The notes beneath the pieces are model-generated. The model made no database searches. It was not told the DNA's origin and worked only from the letters and a program-made list of their open reading frames with translations. Shown here piece by piece: positions 25,868 to 34,349 of a stretch of DNA of 43,713 bases (positions are counted from its first letter, which is position 1; the number at the start of each line of letters is the position of its first letter). The translations under genes and the position numbers were made by a program. This DNA comes from Gammaproteobacteria bacterium (GTDB lineage Bacteria; Pseudomonadota; Gammaproteobacteria; Steroidobacterales; Steroidobacteraceae). The stretch is taken from contig JAFAPI010000228.1 in the NCBI GenBank assembly GCA_019247195.1, forward strand, positions 1 through 43,713, read 5' to 3'.

Positions 25868-28766
25868 GTCGGTTGTCCGGATCGTGGAAGTGGGGCGATA
25901 CCACCTCGAGGGGCACGCGCTCCGCGTGCAGGGGGGAGACGCCGAGCAGCCGCTGGCCGCGGCAGGCGCGCCCGTCGGTCAGCAGTGCCAGTCCGAACCA
26001 GCCGGCCTGCACCGTGCACGGGGTGGAGGAAGTGATGTAACCGAGACTGTCCGCGGCGGCGGACTCGCGCACCAGGTGCATGCCGTTGCGCAGCCGCGCG
26101 GCGCCCTCGGGTCGCACTCCGACCAGCTGTAGCCGCGGCGCCGCCGCGGCGCTGCGGCGTGCGAAGGTGGCGCCCACGAAATCGCCCTCGCGCTTGAGCA
26201 ATCGACCCATCCCCAGATCCTCGGCGCTGGTGTTGCCGTTGAGCTCCGCGCTGGTCACGTGCCCCTTTTCGATCCGCAGCGTGTTGAGGGCATCGAGCCC
26301 ATAGGGCCGGAGGCCGTGCGGCCCCCCGGCCGCCAGCAGCGCCAGCCAGAGGGACTCCGCGTGACGGACCGGTATCGCGAGCTCGTACGCAAGCTCGCCG
26401 GAGAAGGAGATGCGGAACAGCCGCAGCGGGGCGTCCCGGAATCCGAAGGTGGTGACGCCCATGAACGGCAGGGCCTCGGGACCTACGTCGGTCTCGGGCA
26501 ACAGCGCCGCCAGCACCGCGCGCGCCCGGGGGCCAGCGAGCGCGAACTGCGCCCAGTCCTCGCCGACGTCGCTGAGATGCACCTCCCAGCCGGGACAATG
26601 CGCCTGCAGCTGGAACTCGAGGTGCTCGAGCACCGCGGCGGCGTTGACGGTGGTGGTCGTCACCACGAAGTGCTCGGGGCCAAGCCTCGAGGTGGTGCCA
26701 TCATCGAGCAGCATGCCGTCCTCACGCAGCATGAGGCCGTAACGCGCGCGGCCGACCGGTAGGCTCGAGAACGCATTGGCGTAGATGAAGTCAAGGAACC
26801 GCGCGGCGTCGGCGCCGCGTACGTCGATCTTGCCCAGGGTCGAGACGTCGGTGAGCCCCACGCCGTTGCGCACCGCGCGCGCTTCCTCGAGCACCGGAGC
26901 CCAGCCCGCGCCGCCGTACACCAGCGGTCGCTGCCACAGCCCGGTGTTGACGAAGGTCGCGCCGGCGGCGTGATGCCACGCCTGCAGCGGCAGGCGCCGC
27001 CGCGGCCGGTAATGAGCGCCGACCTCAGCTCCGGCCAAGGTCGCGAAGGCGGTCGGCTGCAGGTAAGGCCGCGCCTGCGGTACCCCGACCTCTGCCACCG
27101 CCACCCCGCGCGCAGCCGCCAGCACCGCGCTGCCGAGCAGTCCGCCGATGCGCCCCTGATCGGTACCCATGCCGTGCGTGGTGTAACGCTTCATGTGCTC
27201 GACGTCGGTGTAGCCCTCGCGCGCGGCGAGCCGCACGTCCTCGGTCGTGACGTCGTTCTGCAGATCCACGAAGGCCTTGCCCCGGCCCGGCACCTCCCAC
27301 AGCGCCTGGGCGGGGGTGCGAGTGCCTTCCGCGGGCAGACCGCCGGGCAACTCGGCGACGTCCGCGAGCCCCAGGTCGGGCGCCAGGCGCCGCGCGGCCA
27401 CGAACCCCTCGCGGGCACAGCTCGCGAGCCCCTCACAGCCAGTCGCCGACCCGACGCTCGCCCCCTGCGCCGGATCGAGCGGGGCGACAAAGGCGCCTGC
27501 GCCCTCATGCCAGACGGGTCTCGCCCCCAACTGCGTCGCGAGCCCGATCGCGGGCGAATGACCGCCCGAGAGCAGCACCCCGTCCACGGCCAGCGATCGG
27601 CGCGTACCGCTGGCCGTCGCGAGTTCGATCGCGCGTACCGTGCGTCCACCCCGGATCCCCGTGATCCGCGACCCTGCATGGACCGGCACCCCGCACGTCC
27701 GGGCCGCGTCCATCGCGGCAGACTCGCGCCGCACGTCGATGACCGAGCAGTCGACCCCTGCTTCCTTGAGGGCCATCGCGCCCGCGTAGGCCTGATCATT
27801 GTTGAGGAACCAGGCGAGGCGCTGTCCGGGCACCACCCCGTAGCGGCGCAGGTAGGCGAGGGCCGCGCCCGCCAGCATCACCCCGGGCCGGTCGTTGCCC
27901 GCCACGGCCACCAAGCGCTCCACGGCCCCGGTGGCGAGCACGAGGCGACGCACCCGCAGCACCCAGAGCCGCTCACTGGGCCCCGGGCCGTCCGGGAGCG
28001 CCTCGCGCGCGGCGAAGACCCCGTGACCATAGGCGCCCAGCACGGCGGTGCGTGTCAGGCAGCGCACGTGCCCCATGTGCGCGAGGTCCGCGGCCAGGCG
28101 ATCGCACCAGGGCCGCGCCTCGGGCTCGAGCAATGCTCCGCCGCCGAGGCGCACGTCCTGCTCGGCGAGCACCACCCGCGCCCCCGCGCGCCCGAGCGCC
28201 CAGGCGGCGGCGAGACCGGCCGCACCCGCGCCCACCACCAGCACATCCGCGTGCGCGTGCACGCTCTCCGCGGTCGCGGCGTGCGACGCTGCGTACGGTG
28301 GGTCGAGGCGGCCGAGGCCGGCCGCACGCCGGATCAGCGGCTCATAGATCCGCTCCCAGGCCCAGCCCGGCGCCATGAAGGTCTTGTAGTAAAAGCCGGC
28401 GGGCAGGAAGCGGCTCAGGCGGTCATTGAGCGAGAGCAAGTCCCAGCGCAGCGAGGGCCAGCGGTTCTGACTGCGTGCCCGCAGGTGCGCCGTGAGCGGC
28501 AGTGTCGTCGCCAGCTGGTTCGGGCGCCGCCCGTGTGGGGTCAGCACGTCGACCAGCGCGCAGGTCTCCTCCGCACCGCAGCTGACGATTCCGCGCGGCC
28601 GGTGGTACTTGAAACTGCGGCCGATGAGCCGCACGCCATTCGCCAGCAGCGCCGAGGCGAGCGTGTCGCCGCCGAGGCCATGCAGCGTCCGTCCGTCGAA
28701 CTCGAAGGGTAGCGGCCGCGCCGGATCGACCAGCAGCCCCGGGCCGATGCGCCGTGGGGTGCTCAC
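25854..28766 (-). CDS. soxA: sarcosine oxidase alpha subunit
   Basis: GTG (complement of 28764-28766) overlaps the soxD stop as GTGA and gives 970 residues, near the 965-970 of characterised SoxA. A ferredoxin-like N-terminal domain (GRSFKYHRPRGIVSCGAEE) is followed by an NAD-binding Rossmann domain (VLVVGAGAAGLAAAWALG), a second dinucleotide domain, and C-terminal GCV_T domains that bind tetrahydrofolate. In the complex it holds NAD and shuttles the methylene group to THF. Second largest gene of the soxB-D-A-G operon. Accessory one-carbon genes often near sox operons (glyA, folD, purU) are absent here. A longer upstream extension of the frame lies in soxD and is unlikely. Confidence 0.95.
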   Translation of the reverse strand: MSTPRRIGPGLLVDPARPLPFEFDGRTLHGLGGDTLASALLANGVRLIGRSFKYHRPRGIVSCGAEETCALVDVLTPHGRRPNQLATTLPLTAHLRARSQNRWPSLRWDLLSLNDRLSRFLPAGFYYKTFMAPGWAWERIYEPLIRRAAGLGRLDPPYAASHAATAESVHAHADVLVVGAGAAGLAAAWALGRAGARVVLAEQDVRLGGGALLEPEARPWCDRLAADLAHMGHVRCLTRTAVLGAYGHGVFAAREALPDGPGPSERLWVLRVRRLVLATGAVERLVAVAGNDRPGVMLAGAALAYLRRYGVVPGQRLAWFLNNDQAYAGAMALKEAGVDCSVIDVRRESAAMDAARTCGVPVHAGSRITGIRGGRTVRAIELATASGTRRSLAVDGVLLSGGHSPAIGLATQLGARPVWHEGAGAFVAPLDPAQGASVGSATGCEGLASCAREGFVAARRLAPDLGLADVAELPGGLPAEGTRTPAQALWEVPGRGKAFVDLQNDVTTEDVRLAAREGYTDVEHMKRYTTHGMGTDQGRIGGLLGSAVLAAARGVAVAEVGVPQARPYLQPTAFATLAGAEVGAHYRPRRRLPLQAWHHAAGATFVNTGLWQRPLVYGGAGWAPVLEEARAVRNGVGLTDVSTLGKIDVRGADAARFLDFIYANAFSSLPVGRARYGLMLREDGMLLDDGTTSRLGPEHFVVTTTTVNAAAVLEHLEFQLQAHCPGWEVHLSDVGEDWAQFALAGPRARAVLAALLPETDVGPEALPFMGVTTFGFRDAPLRLFRISFSGELAYELAIPVRHAESLWLALLAAGGPHGLRPYGLDALNTLRIEKGHVTSAELNGNTSAEDLGMGRLLKREGDFVGATFARRSAAAAPRLQLVGVRPEGAARLRNGMHLVRESAAADSLGYITSSTPCTVQAGWFGLALLTDGRACRGQRLLGVSPLHAERVPLEVVSPHFHDPDNRRVRV

Positions 28767-29035
28767 GGCGCCGGCTCCGCGGGCGCGTCGAGCGCATCGC
28801 GCGCCGACTCGATGGCGTGCGTCAGCGTGTGCCGGCGCACGATGAGCAGACGACGGCAGCCCGCCACGTGCAGCCACCACTCCGTGTGCCAGCCCGCCGG
28901 GTTCGCGCGCGCATAGACGAAGCGCGTGAAGGCCTCGATGCCCGCAGCGGCGGCCGGCCGCGCGAGCATCGCGCCGCGATAGCGGAACTCCACCTCATCA
29001 CGCAGGCCGCACCAGGGACAGGGGATACGCAGCAT
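28763..29035 (-). CDS. soxD: sarcosine oxidase delta subunit
   Basis: A 90-residue protein with a zinc-binding start: CPWC at residues 6-9 and the motifs EFRYRG and GWHTEWWLHVAGCRR, which carry the other Cys/His ligands. This is the SoxD signature. It is a small structural subunit located between soxB (2 bases upstream) and soxA (4-base overlap). No enzyme activity of its own is expected. The tight spacing implies coupled translation. Confidence 0.95.
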   Translation of the reverse strand: MLRIPCPWCGLRDEVEFRYRGAMLARPAAAAGIEAFTRFVYARANPAGWHTEWWLHVAGCRRLLIVRRHTLTHAIESARDALDAPAEPAP

Positions 29036-29037
29036 CG

Positions 29038-30330
29038 TCAGTGGGCGTACGGGTACGGACCGGCGCCGCGCTCATCGACCGTGCACCCGCGCGCGAAGCG
29101 GTCGAGGCACAGGTGTGCCGCGAGGGGGTGGGGCGTGCCTGTTGCGATCAGGTGGGCGGTCGTGAGGCCGCCCGCGGGGATGGCCTTGAAGCCGCCGTAA
29201 CACCAACCGCCGTTGAGCACCAAGCCGGCGAGCGGCGTCGGGGAGATGAGCGGCGAGCCGTCCATGGTCATGTCCATGACGCCGCCCCACTGCCGCAGCA
29301 CTTTCACCGGTGCCAGCGCGGGCAGCAATGTCACCGCCGCGGCCGTCACTTCCTCCACCATCGGCAGCGCGCCGCGCTGCGCATAGCTGTTGTAGCCGTC
29401 GATCGCGCCGCCGAATACCAGTCCGCCCTTGTCCGACTGGCTGACATAGAAGTGTCCTGCCCCGTAGGTCAGCACCACGTCGAGCAGGGGCTTCAGCCCC
29501 TCCGTCACGAAGGCCTGCAGGACGTGCGTCTCGATGGGCAGGGTCAGGCCCGCCATGGCGGCGAGCCGCGAGGAGTGCCCGGCGACCGCAAGACACACCG
29601 TGTCGGCGGCGATGAAGCCACGCGCAGTTTCCACCCCGAGCGCGCGACCCCCCGCGCAGCGGATGCCCGTGACCGGGCAGTGCTCGATGATGTCCACCCC
29701 GAGAGCGCTGGCGGCGCGCGCATAGCCCCACGCCACGGCGTCGTGCCGTACCGTGCCACCCCGCGGCTGCAGGAACCCGCCCAGCACCGGGAAGCGGCCG
29801 TTGTCGAGGTCGACCAGCGGCACGCGCGCCTGTACGGCCTCGCGGCTCAGCACCTCCGCGTCCACCCCGAGCAGGCGCATCTGGTTAGCCCGGCGCGTAA
29901 AGAGGTCGCGCTGCGCCTCGGTGTGGAAGAGATTGAGCGTACCGCGCTGGCTCACCATGGTGTTGAAGTTGAGCCGCTGCTCGAGTCCCTCCCACAGCCG
30001 CAGCGAGTAGTCGTAGAAACGAATGTTGGCCGGATGGAAGTAGTTCGAGCGCACGATCGTGGTGTTGCGACCGACGTTGCCGAGTCCGATGGGGCCGCGC
30101 TCGATGACGGCGACATCGTGGATGCCGTATTCGCTGGCCAGATAGAACGCCGTTGCCAGCCCATGACCGCCGCCGCCGACGATCACCACCTGGTAGCGTT
30201 CGCGCGGCGCGGCCGCGCGCCACGCGCGGGGCCAGCCCGCCTGGGCGCGCAGGCCCTCGCGCAGCAGCCGCCACAGCGAGTAGGGCGGCGCGGTGGAACG
30301 GCGGCGGGGGGCGGGGGGAGGGGCGGGCAT
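29038..30330 (-). CDS. soxB: sarcosine oxidase beta subunit
   Basis: ATG (complement of 30328-30330) gives 430 residues. No strong ribosome binding site is seen, which may fit a very short leader if the -10 box at 30343-30348 is real. Motifs: YSLWRLLREGLR near the N-terminus, FAD-binding VVIVGGGGHGLATAFYL, NVGRNTTIVRSNYF, and RHDAVAWGYARAA with His196, the expected covalent FMN site (His173 in known enzymes, offset by the longer N-terminus). It is the catalytic flavoprotein subunit that oxidises N-methyl amines to methylene groups. First gene of the soxBDAG-DMGDH-like unit and divergent from the quaternary-amine ABC importer. Confidence 0.93.
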   Translation of the reverse strand: MPAPPPAPRRRSTAPPYSLWRLLREGLRAQAGWPRAWRAAAPRERYQVVIVGGGGHGLATAFYLASEYGIHDVAVIERGPIGLGNVGRNTTIVRSNYFHPANIRFYDYSLRLWEGLEQRLNFNTMVSQRGTLNLFHTEAQRDLFTRRANQMRLLGVDAEVLSREAVQARVPLVDLDNGRFPVLGGFLQPRGGTVRHDAVAWGYARAASALGVDIIEHCPVTGIRCAGGRALGVETARGFIAADTVCLAVAGHSSRLAAMAGLTLPIETHVLQAFVTEGLKPLLDVVLTYGAGHFYVSQSDKGGLVFGGAIDGYNSYAQRGALPMVEEVTAAAVTLLPALAPVKVLRQWGGVMDMTMDGSPLISPTPLAGLVLNGGWCYGGFKAIPAGGLTTAHLIATGTPHPLAAHLCLDRFARGCTVDERGAGPYPYAH

Positions 30331-30342
30331 CAGGAGGGGTGC

Positions 30343-30359
30343 ATCATAGCCGTTAGGCT
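30343..30359 (-). promoter_or_regulatory. candidate soxB promoter -10 with overlapping inverted repeat
   Basis: On the minus strand TATGAT (30348-30343) stands 12 bases before the soxB ATG, and the inverted repeat AGCC-GTTA-GGCT (30348-30359) abuts it. The hexamer 17 bases upstream, CTGCCG, matches a -35 poorly. If used, the leader would be about 5-10 bases. The 103-base space to the ABC binding-protein start is the only place for both divergent promoters. Confidence 0.33.
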
Positions 30360-30433
30360 GCGCGCCGGCAGCCGCGTGCTTGACGTGCGGCCGGTGAGCA
30401 GACAACGTGCGCCGGGGATCTGGAGGTGTGCCG

Positions 30434-31357
30434 GTGAGGAGGTTCAGCCGCGCGCTGTGCGCCGCGCTGCTCGGCGCGTGTCTGTGCGCGCCGCTGCAGG
30501 CGACGGTCGTCGTGTCGTCGAAGCTCTCGAGCGAGTCGGCGATGATCGGCCAGATGATCCGACTGCTGCTCAATGCGCACGGCATCGCGACCGTGGACCG
30601 CACCCGCATCGGCGCGACCCCGGTCGTGCGCCGGGCGTTGCTCGCCGGGGAGATCGACCTGTACGTCGAGTACACCGGCAACGCCGGACTCTTCTATAAC
30701 GACCCGCAGAACCCCGCCTGGCGCGATCTGCGCAGCGGCTACGAGCTCGGCGCCCGCCTCGACCAGGCGGCGCACCAGATCATCTGGCTGACGCCCGCCC
30801 CCGCAAGCAATGCCTGGGCGCTCGCCGTGCGCAGCGACGTCGCCGCGGCCTACCGCCTGCGCTCGATGAGCGACTTTGCGCGCTGGGTACGCTCCGGGGG
30901 GCACGTGGTGCTGGCCTGCTCGGCGGAGTTTGCCAACGCCGGTACGCTGCGCTCGCTCGAGCGGACTTATGGATTCCTGCTGAGCTCCGCCCAGCTCATC
31001 GTGCTCGCCGGAGGGGAGACCTCGGCCACCATCGCGGCCGCCGCCGCGGCCACCAACGGCACCAACACCGCCATGGTCTATGGCACCGACGGGGGTATCG
31101 TGGCGGCGCACCTGCAGATGCTGGTCGACGACCGCCACGACCAGCCGATCTACGCCCCCGTACCCCTGGTGCGCGCGAGCGTACTCGCCGCGCATCCGCA
31201 GATCGCGACGTTGGTCCGCCCGCTCATGGAGAGCCTCGACACCGCGACGCTGCAGCGCCTCAACGAGCGCGTGCAGATCGAGGGCGAGGCCGACGAGGAA
31301 GTGGCGCGCGATTACTTGCAGCAGCGCGGCTTTCTCGCTGCGGCCGGGTACCGCTGA
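30434..31357 (+). CDS. ABC importer substrate-binding protein, glycine betaine/choline (OsmF/YehZ-like)
   Basis: The GTG at 30434 has GGAGG 7 bases upstream and gives 307 residues; GTGs at 30407 and 30428 are in frame but less well placed. A signal peptide (about 1-23, RRFSRALCAALLGACLCAPLQA) leads into VVVSSKLSSESAMIGQMIRLLL, IDLYVEYTGNAG and AMVYGTDGGI, typical of OpuAC/ProX-class binding proteins of quaternary amines. It captures betaine-like compounds in the periplasm. First of a four-gene ABC operon in the same order as E. coli yehZYXW. Ligand not decidable by eye; aromatic cage residues would need a structure. Confidence 0.88.
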   Translation: MRRFSRALCAALLGACLCAPLQATVVVSSKLSSESAMIGQMIRLLLNAHGIATVDRTRIGATPVVRRALLAGEIDLYVEYTGNAGLFYNDPQNPAWRDLRSGYELGARLDQAAHQIIWLTPAPASNAWALAVRSDVAAAYRLRSMSDFARWVRSGGHVVLACSAEFANAGTLRSLERTYGFLLSSAQLIVLAGGETSATIAAAAAATNGTNTAMVYGTDGGIVAAHLQMLVDDRHDQPIYAPVPLVRASVLAAHPQIATLVRPLMESLDTATLQRLNERVQIEGEADEEVARDYLQQRGFLAAAGYR

Positions 31358-31360
31358 GCC

Positions 31361-32536
31361 ATGTCGGCACTCGCCGCCCCCCTCACCGCCGCACCGCGCC
31401 GCATCGAGCCGCTCGGCGCACTGCTGACGCTCGCGGGCGCGCTCGCGCTTACCTGGCTGCCGTTCGTGCTGGTGAAGGCCAACCGCATCGTCCCGGGTAC
31501 TCCCCTCGGGGTCGGGGCGGCGCTGCCGCCCGCCGTCGCCGGCGGTCTGATCGTGCTGCTGGTCGGCGCCGCGGCGGTCGGGCTCTGCGTCGGCGCTCCC
31601 CGCGTGCGCCTCCTCGCCGCCCTGACCGCGCTCGCCGGCCTCGCGCTGGCGGTGGGCCTCGCGGGCAGTCTGCTCACGCCGGGGGGCAACCGGGTCGTGC
31701 GGGTCGCGCCCGGCGGAGCGTTCTGGGTGGTGCTGGTCTGCCTCGGTCTGCTGGCGACCGACGCGCTCACGCGTCTGCGACCGCGGCCCCTGGTGCGGGT
31801 GTTGGCGCTCGGGCTGTTGCTCGGGATCGTAGTCGCCGCGCTGGCGAGCGGCTGGTTCGACCACCTGTCGATCCTGCGCGAGTATGCGGTAAACGCGGCG
31901 CGCTTCGCGCAGGAGCTGCGCCGGCACGTGCTGCTCGCCTTTGGCTCGCTGCTCGCCGCGGCCCTGGTCGGTCTGCCGCTCGGCATCCTCTGCCACCGGG
32001 TACCGCGCCTGCGGCCCGGCGTGCTTGGCACGCTCAATGTGATCCAGACCATCCCCGCCATCGCGCTGTTCGGCATCCTCATGGCGCCGCTCGGGGCGCT
32101 GGCCGGCGGTTTTCCGGCGCTGCAGCGCCTGGGGGTGAGCGGCATCGGCGCCGCGCCGGCGGTGGTGGCGCTGTTTCTGTACTCGCTGCTGCCCATCGTC
32201 GCCAACACTGCCAGCGGTCTTGCGCGGGTCTCGCGCGCGGCGGTCGACGCGGCGCGCGGCATGGGCATGACCCACTGGCAGGTGCTGCGGGGCATCGAGC
32301 TGCGGCTCGCGCTGCCGGTGATCATCACCGGCGTGCGGGTCGTGCTGGTGCAGAACATCGGCATGGTGACGGTGGCGGCGCTGATCGGCGGTGGCGGCCT
32401 CGGGACCTTCGTCTTCCAGGGCATCGGCCAGACGGCCATCGACCTGGTACTGCTCGGAGCCATACCGACCGTCGCTCTGGCCTTCAGCTCCGCGGTGCTG
32501 CTCGACGCGCTGGCGGAGACACTGGAGCGACGATGA
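31361..32536 (+). CDS. ABC importer permease (YehY/OpuBB-like, extended)
   Basis: A 391-residue inner-membrane protein starting 3 bases after the binding-protein stop. The N-terminal half adds about five hydrophobic helices (residues about 15-150) not found in short OpuBB permeases, as in YehY. The C-terminal half is the ABC permease core with ELRRHVLLAFGSLLAAALVG and the EAA-like loop DAARGMGMTHWQVLRGIELRLALP that contacts the ATPase. Its stop overlaps the ATPase start by 4 bases. Role: transport channel for a quaternary amine. Confidence 0.9.
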   Translation: MSALAAPLTAAPRRIEPLGALLTLAGALALTWLPFVLVKANRIVPGTPLGVGAALPPAVAGGLIVLLVGAAAVGLCVGAPRVRLLAALTALAGLALAVGLAGSLLTPGGNRVVRVAPGGAFWVVLVCLGLLATDALTRLRPRPLVRVLALGLLLGIVVAALASGWFDHLSILREYAVNAARFAQELRRHVLLAFGSLLAAALVGLPLGILCHRVPRLRPGVLGTLNVIQTIPAIALFGILMAPLGALAGGFPALQRLGVSGIGAAPAVVALFLYSLLPIVANTASGLARVSRAAVDAARGMGMTHWQVLRGIELRLALPVIITGVRVVLVQNIGMVTVAALIGGGGLGTFVFQGIGQTAIDLVLLGAIPTVALAFSSAVLLDALAETLERR

Positions 32537-33468
32537 TCACCATAGAGCATCTGGCCAAGCAGTACGGGACGAAGGCCGTCGTGGAGGACGTGAACCTCAC
32601 CATCGAGCGCAACTCGATCGCGGTCATCGTCGGCACGTCGGGCTCGGGCAAGTCGACCCTGCTGCGGATGATCAACCGTCTGATCGAGCCCAGCGCGGGT
32701 CGCGTGCTCATCGAGGGTGCGGACACCCGCGAGGAGCCCGCCCATCTGCTGCGGCGGCGCATCGGCTACGCCATCCAGGGACACGGACTTTTTCCGCATC
32801 GCACGGTCGAGGAGAACATCGCCACCGTGCCGCGGCTACTCAAGTGGCCGGCGGCACGCATCGCCGCGCGGGTACGCGAGCTCCTCGAGGTGTTCCAGCT
32901 CGAGCCAGCGACTTACGCCCACGCCTTTCCGCACCAGCTCTCCGGCGGGCAGCAGCAGCGGGTCGGCGTGGCGCGCGCCCTCGCGGCCGAGCCGGCCGTG
33001 CTGCTCATGGACGAGCCGTTCGGAGCGCTCGATCCCATCATCCGCGCCAAGGCGCAGGAGGACCTGCTGGCGATCCAGCGCCGCTACGGCACGACCATCG
33101 TCCTCGTCACCCACGACATGGACGAGGCCTTCCGTCTCGGCGACCGCGTCGCGGTGATGAGCAATGGCCGGGTGCTGCAGTTTGATACGCCGGCGGCGCT
33201 CCTCGCTCACCCGGCCGATCCGCTGGTGACGCGCATGACCGGCCAGACCGACCGCGCGCTGCGTCTGCTGTCGCTGACGACCGCCGGTGAGATCGCCGCG
33301 CCGGGCGCAGTCCCCGGGCCGACGGTCAGCGCGGCGGCGAGTCTGCGCGATGTGCTGTCCGAGCTCTTGTGGCGCGGCGCCGAAGCCGCGTCGGTGACGC
33401 GCGAGGATGGCACGCCGTGCGGGCACGTGAGTGTCGCCGCCCTGCTGCGCCACGGCAGGTCGCCGTGA
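32533..33468 (+). CDS. ABC importer ATPase (OpuCA/ProV/YehX-like)
   Basis: A 311-residue ATP-binding protein. Walker A is GTSGSGKST (34-42), the Q-loop lies in YAIQGHGLF, the signature is LSGGQQQR, Walker B is [12 protein letters not shown], and the switch His is in LVTHDMDE. Residues about 240-311 form a shortened CBS-like tail ([22 protein letters not shown]), typical of the quaternary-amine importer ATPases, where CBS domains can sense ionic strength or c-di-AMP. Start and stop overlap the neighbouring permeases by 4 bases each (ATGA and GTGA), implying coupled translation. Confidence 0.95.
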   Translation: MITIEHLAKQYGTKAVVEDVNLTIERNSIAVIVGTSGSGKSTLLRMINRLIEPSAGRVLIEGADTREEPAHLLRRRIGYAIQGHGLFPHRTVEENIATVPRLLKWPAARIAARVRELLEVFQLEPATYAHAFPHQLSGGQQQRVGVARALAAEPAVLLMDEPFGALDPIIRAKAQEDLLAIQRRYGTTIVLVTHDMDEAFRLGDRVAVMSNGRVLQFDTPAALLAHPADPLVTRMTGQTDRALRLLSLTTAGEIAAPGAVPGPTVSAAASLRDVLSELLWRGAEAASVTREDGTPCGHVSVAALLRHGRSP

Positions 33469-34205
33469 AGCACGGTCCGCTCCTGCTGCGCGGCCTCGCG
33501 CTGCTGCTGCTGGTGTCGTTTGTCATCGCGCCGCAGCGTTTTGCGCCGCTGTTCGCGCCACTGACCCAGTACGGCGCGCCCCCTATCTACGACCAGGGGA
33601 ATCTGCTGACACTCACGCTCGCGCACCTGGGCACGGTGTGCCTCGCTGCCGCGGCCAGCACCCTCATCGCGGTCGCGCTCGCGATCCTCGTCACCCGGCA
33701 GAGCGGACGCGCCTTCCTGCCGCTGTCGCGCACCCTGGTGAACATTGGCCAGACCTTTCCCCCCGTCGCGGTGCTCGCGATCACCGTGCCGCTCGTCGGT
33801 TTCGGGGAAATCCCCACCTTGATCGCGCTCTTTGCCTATGGGCTGTTGCCGATCTTCGAAAACACCCTCGTCGGCCTGCAAACGCTGCCGCCGGCGGTGA
33901 CTGAGGCGGCCGACGGCATGGGACTGAGCGCCCGCGAGCGGCTATTCTCGGTCGAGCTTCCGTTAGCTATGCCATTGATTTTAGAAGGAATAAGACTGTC
34001 ACTGGTCATCAACGTGGGCACCGCCACCATCGGCTCCACGGTCGCGGCCAAGGGGCTGGGGGAGGTCATCATCGCCGGACTTCTGTCCAATAACACCGCC
34101 TTCATCCTGCAGGGGGGCTTGGTCACCGCGCTGATGGCGGTGCTCCTGTACGAGGGAATGCTAGCGGTCGAGCGGCGCCTCTGCCGCAGCGTCCGCACCG
34201 ACTGA
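33465..34205 (+). CDS. ABC importer permease (YehW/OpuBD-like)
   Basis: The GTG at 33465 overlaps the ATPase stop and gives 246 residues with about six membrane helices. The EAA loop is EAADGMGLSARERLFSVELP. Together with the 391-residue permease it forms the membrane channel. Odd feature: codons for residues 166-178 (33960-33998) are TTA, GCT, CCA, TTG, ATT, TTA, GAA, GGA, ATA, AGA and the like, in a gene where nearly every other codon ends in G or C. The amino acids themselves (PLAMPLILEGIRL) fit the family, so the protein is not disrupted. Confidence 0.92.
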   Translation: MKHGPLLLRGLALLLLVSFVIAPQRFAPLFAPLTQYGAPPIYDQGNLLTLTLAHLGTVCLAAAASTLIAVALAILVTRQSGRAFLPLSRTLVNIGQTFPPVAVLAITVPLVGFGEIPTLIALFAYGLLPIFENTLVGLQTLPPAVTEAADGMGLSARERLFSVELPLAMPLILEGIRLSLVINVGTATIGSTVAAKGLGEVIIAGLLSNNTAFILQGGLVTALMAVLLYEGMLAVERRLCRSVRTD

Positions 34206-34242
34206 GAACTGACTCAAAAAAAGCGTAGCCTTGAGCGCAGTG

Positions 34243-34275
34243 GGAACGAAAAATCGCATAGAATTCTAGCGTTCC
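34243..34275 (+). promoter_or_regulatory. AT-rich nested palindrome before the desaturase gene
   Basis: GGAACG (34243-34248) and CGTTCC (34270-34275) are inverted repeats. They enclose a perfect 10-bp palindrome, TAGAATTCTA (34259-34268), whose TAGAAT could serve as a -10. The stretch is far more AT-rich than the surrounding genes and lies 75 bases before the desaturase ATG. It could be an operator plus promoter. Confidence 0.35.
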
Positions 34276-34349
34276 GGTGCCCAGGAATGGGCGGACGACA
34301 CCGGGGGTTCATCCGGCGTCCTTCACCCGGCTGAGGGTCATCCCCAGTC

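Noticed and set aside
26970-28712. Long plus-strand open frame (580 codons) opposite soxA
   Set aside because: Arg/His/Gly-rich shadow with no family features; soxA is certain.
29041-30699. Long plus-strand open frame (552 codons) opposite soxB
   Set aside because: Antisense shadow of soxB; low-complexity composition and no domain.
30353-32275. Long minus-strand open frame (640 codons) opposite the ABC binding protein and permease
   Set aside because: Highly charged, His/Arg/Gln-rich composition and no domain; the plus-strand ABC genes are well supported.
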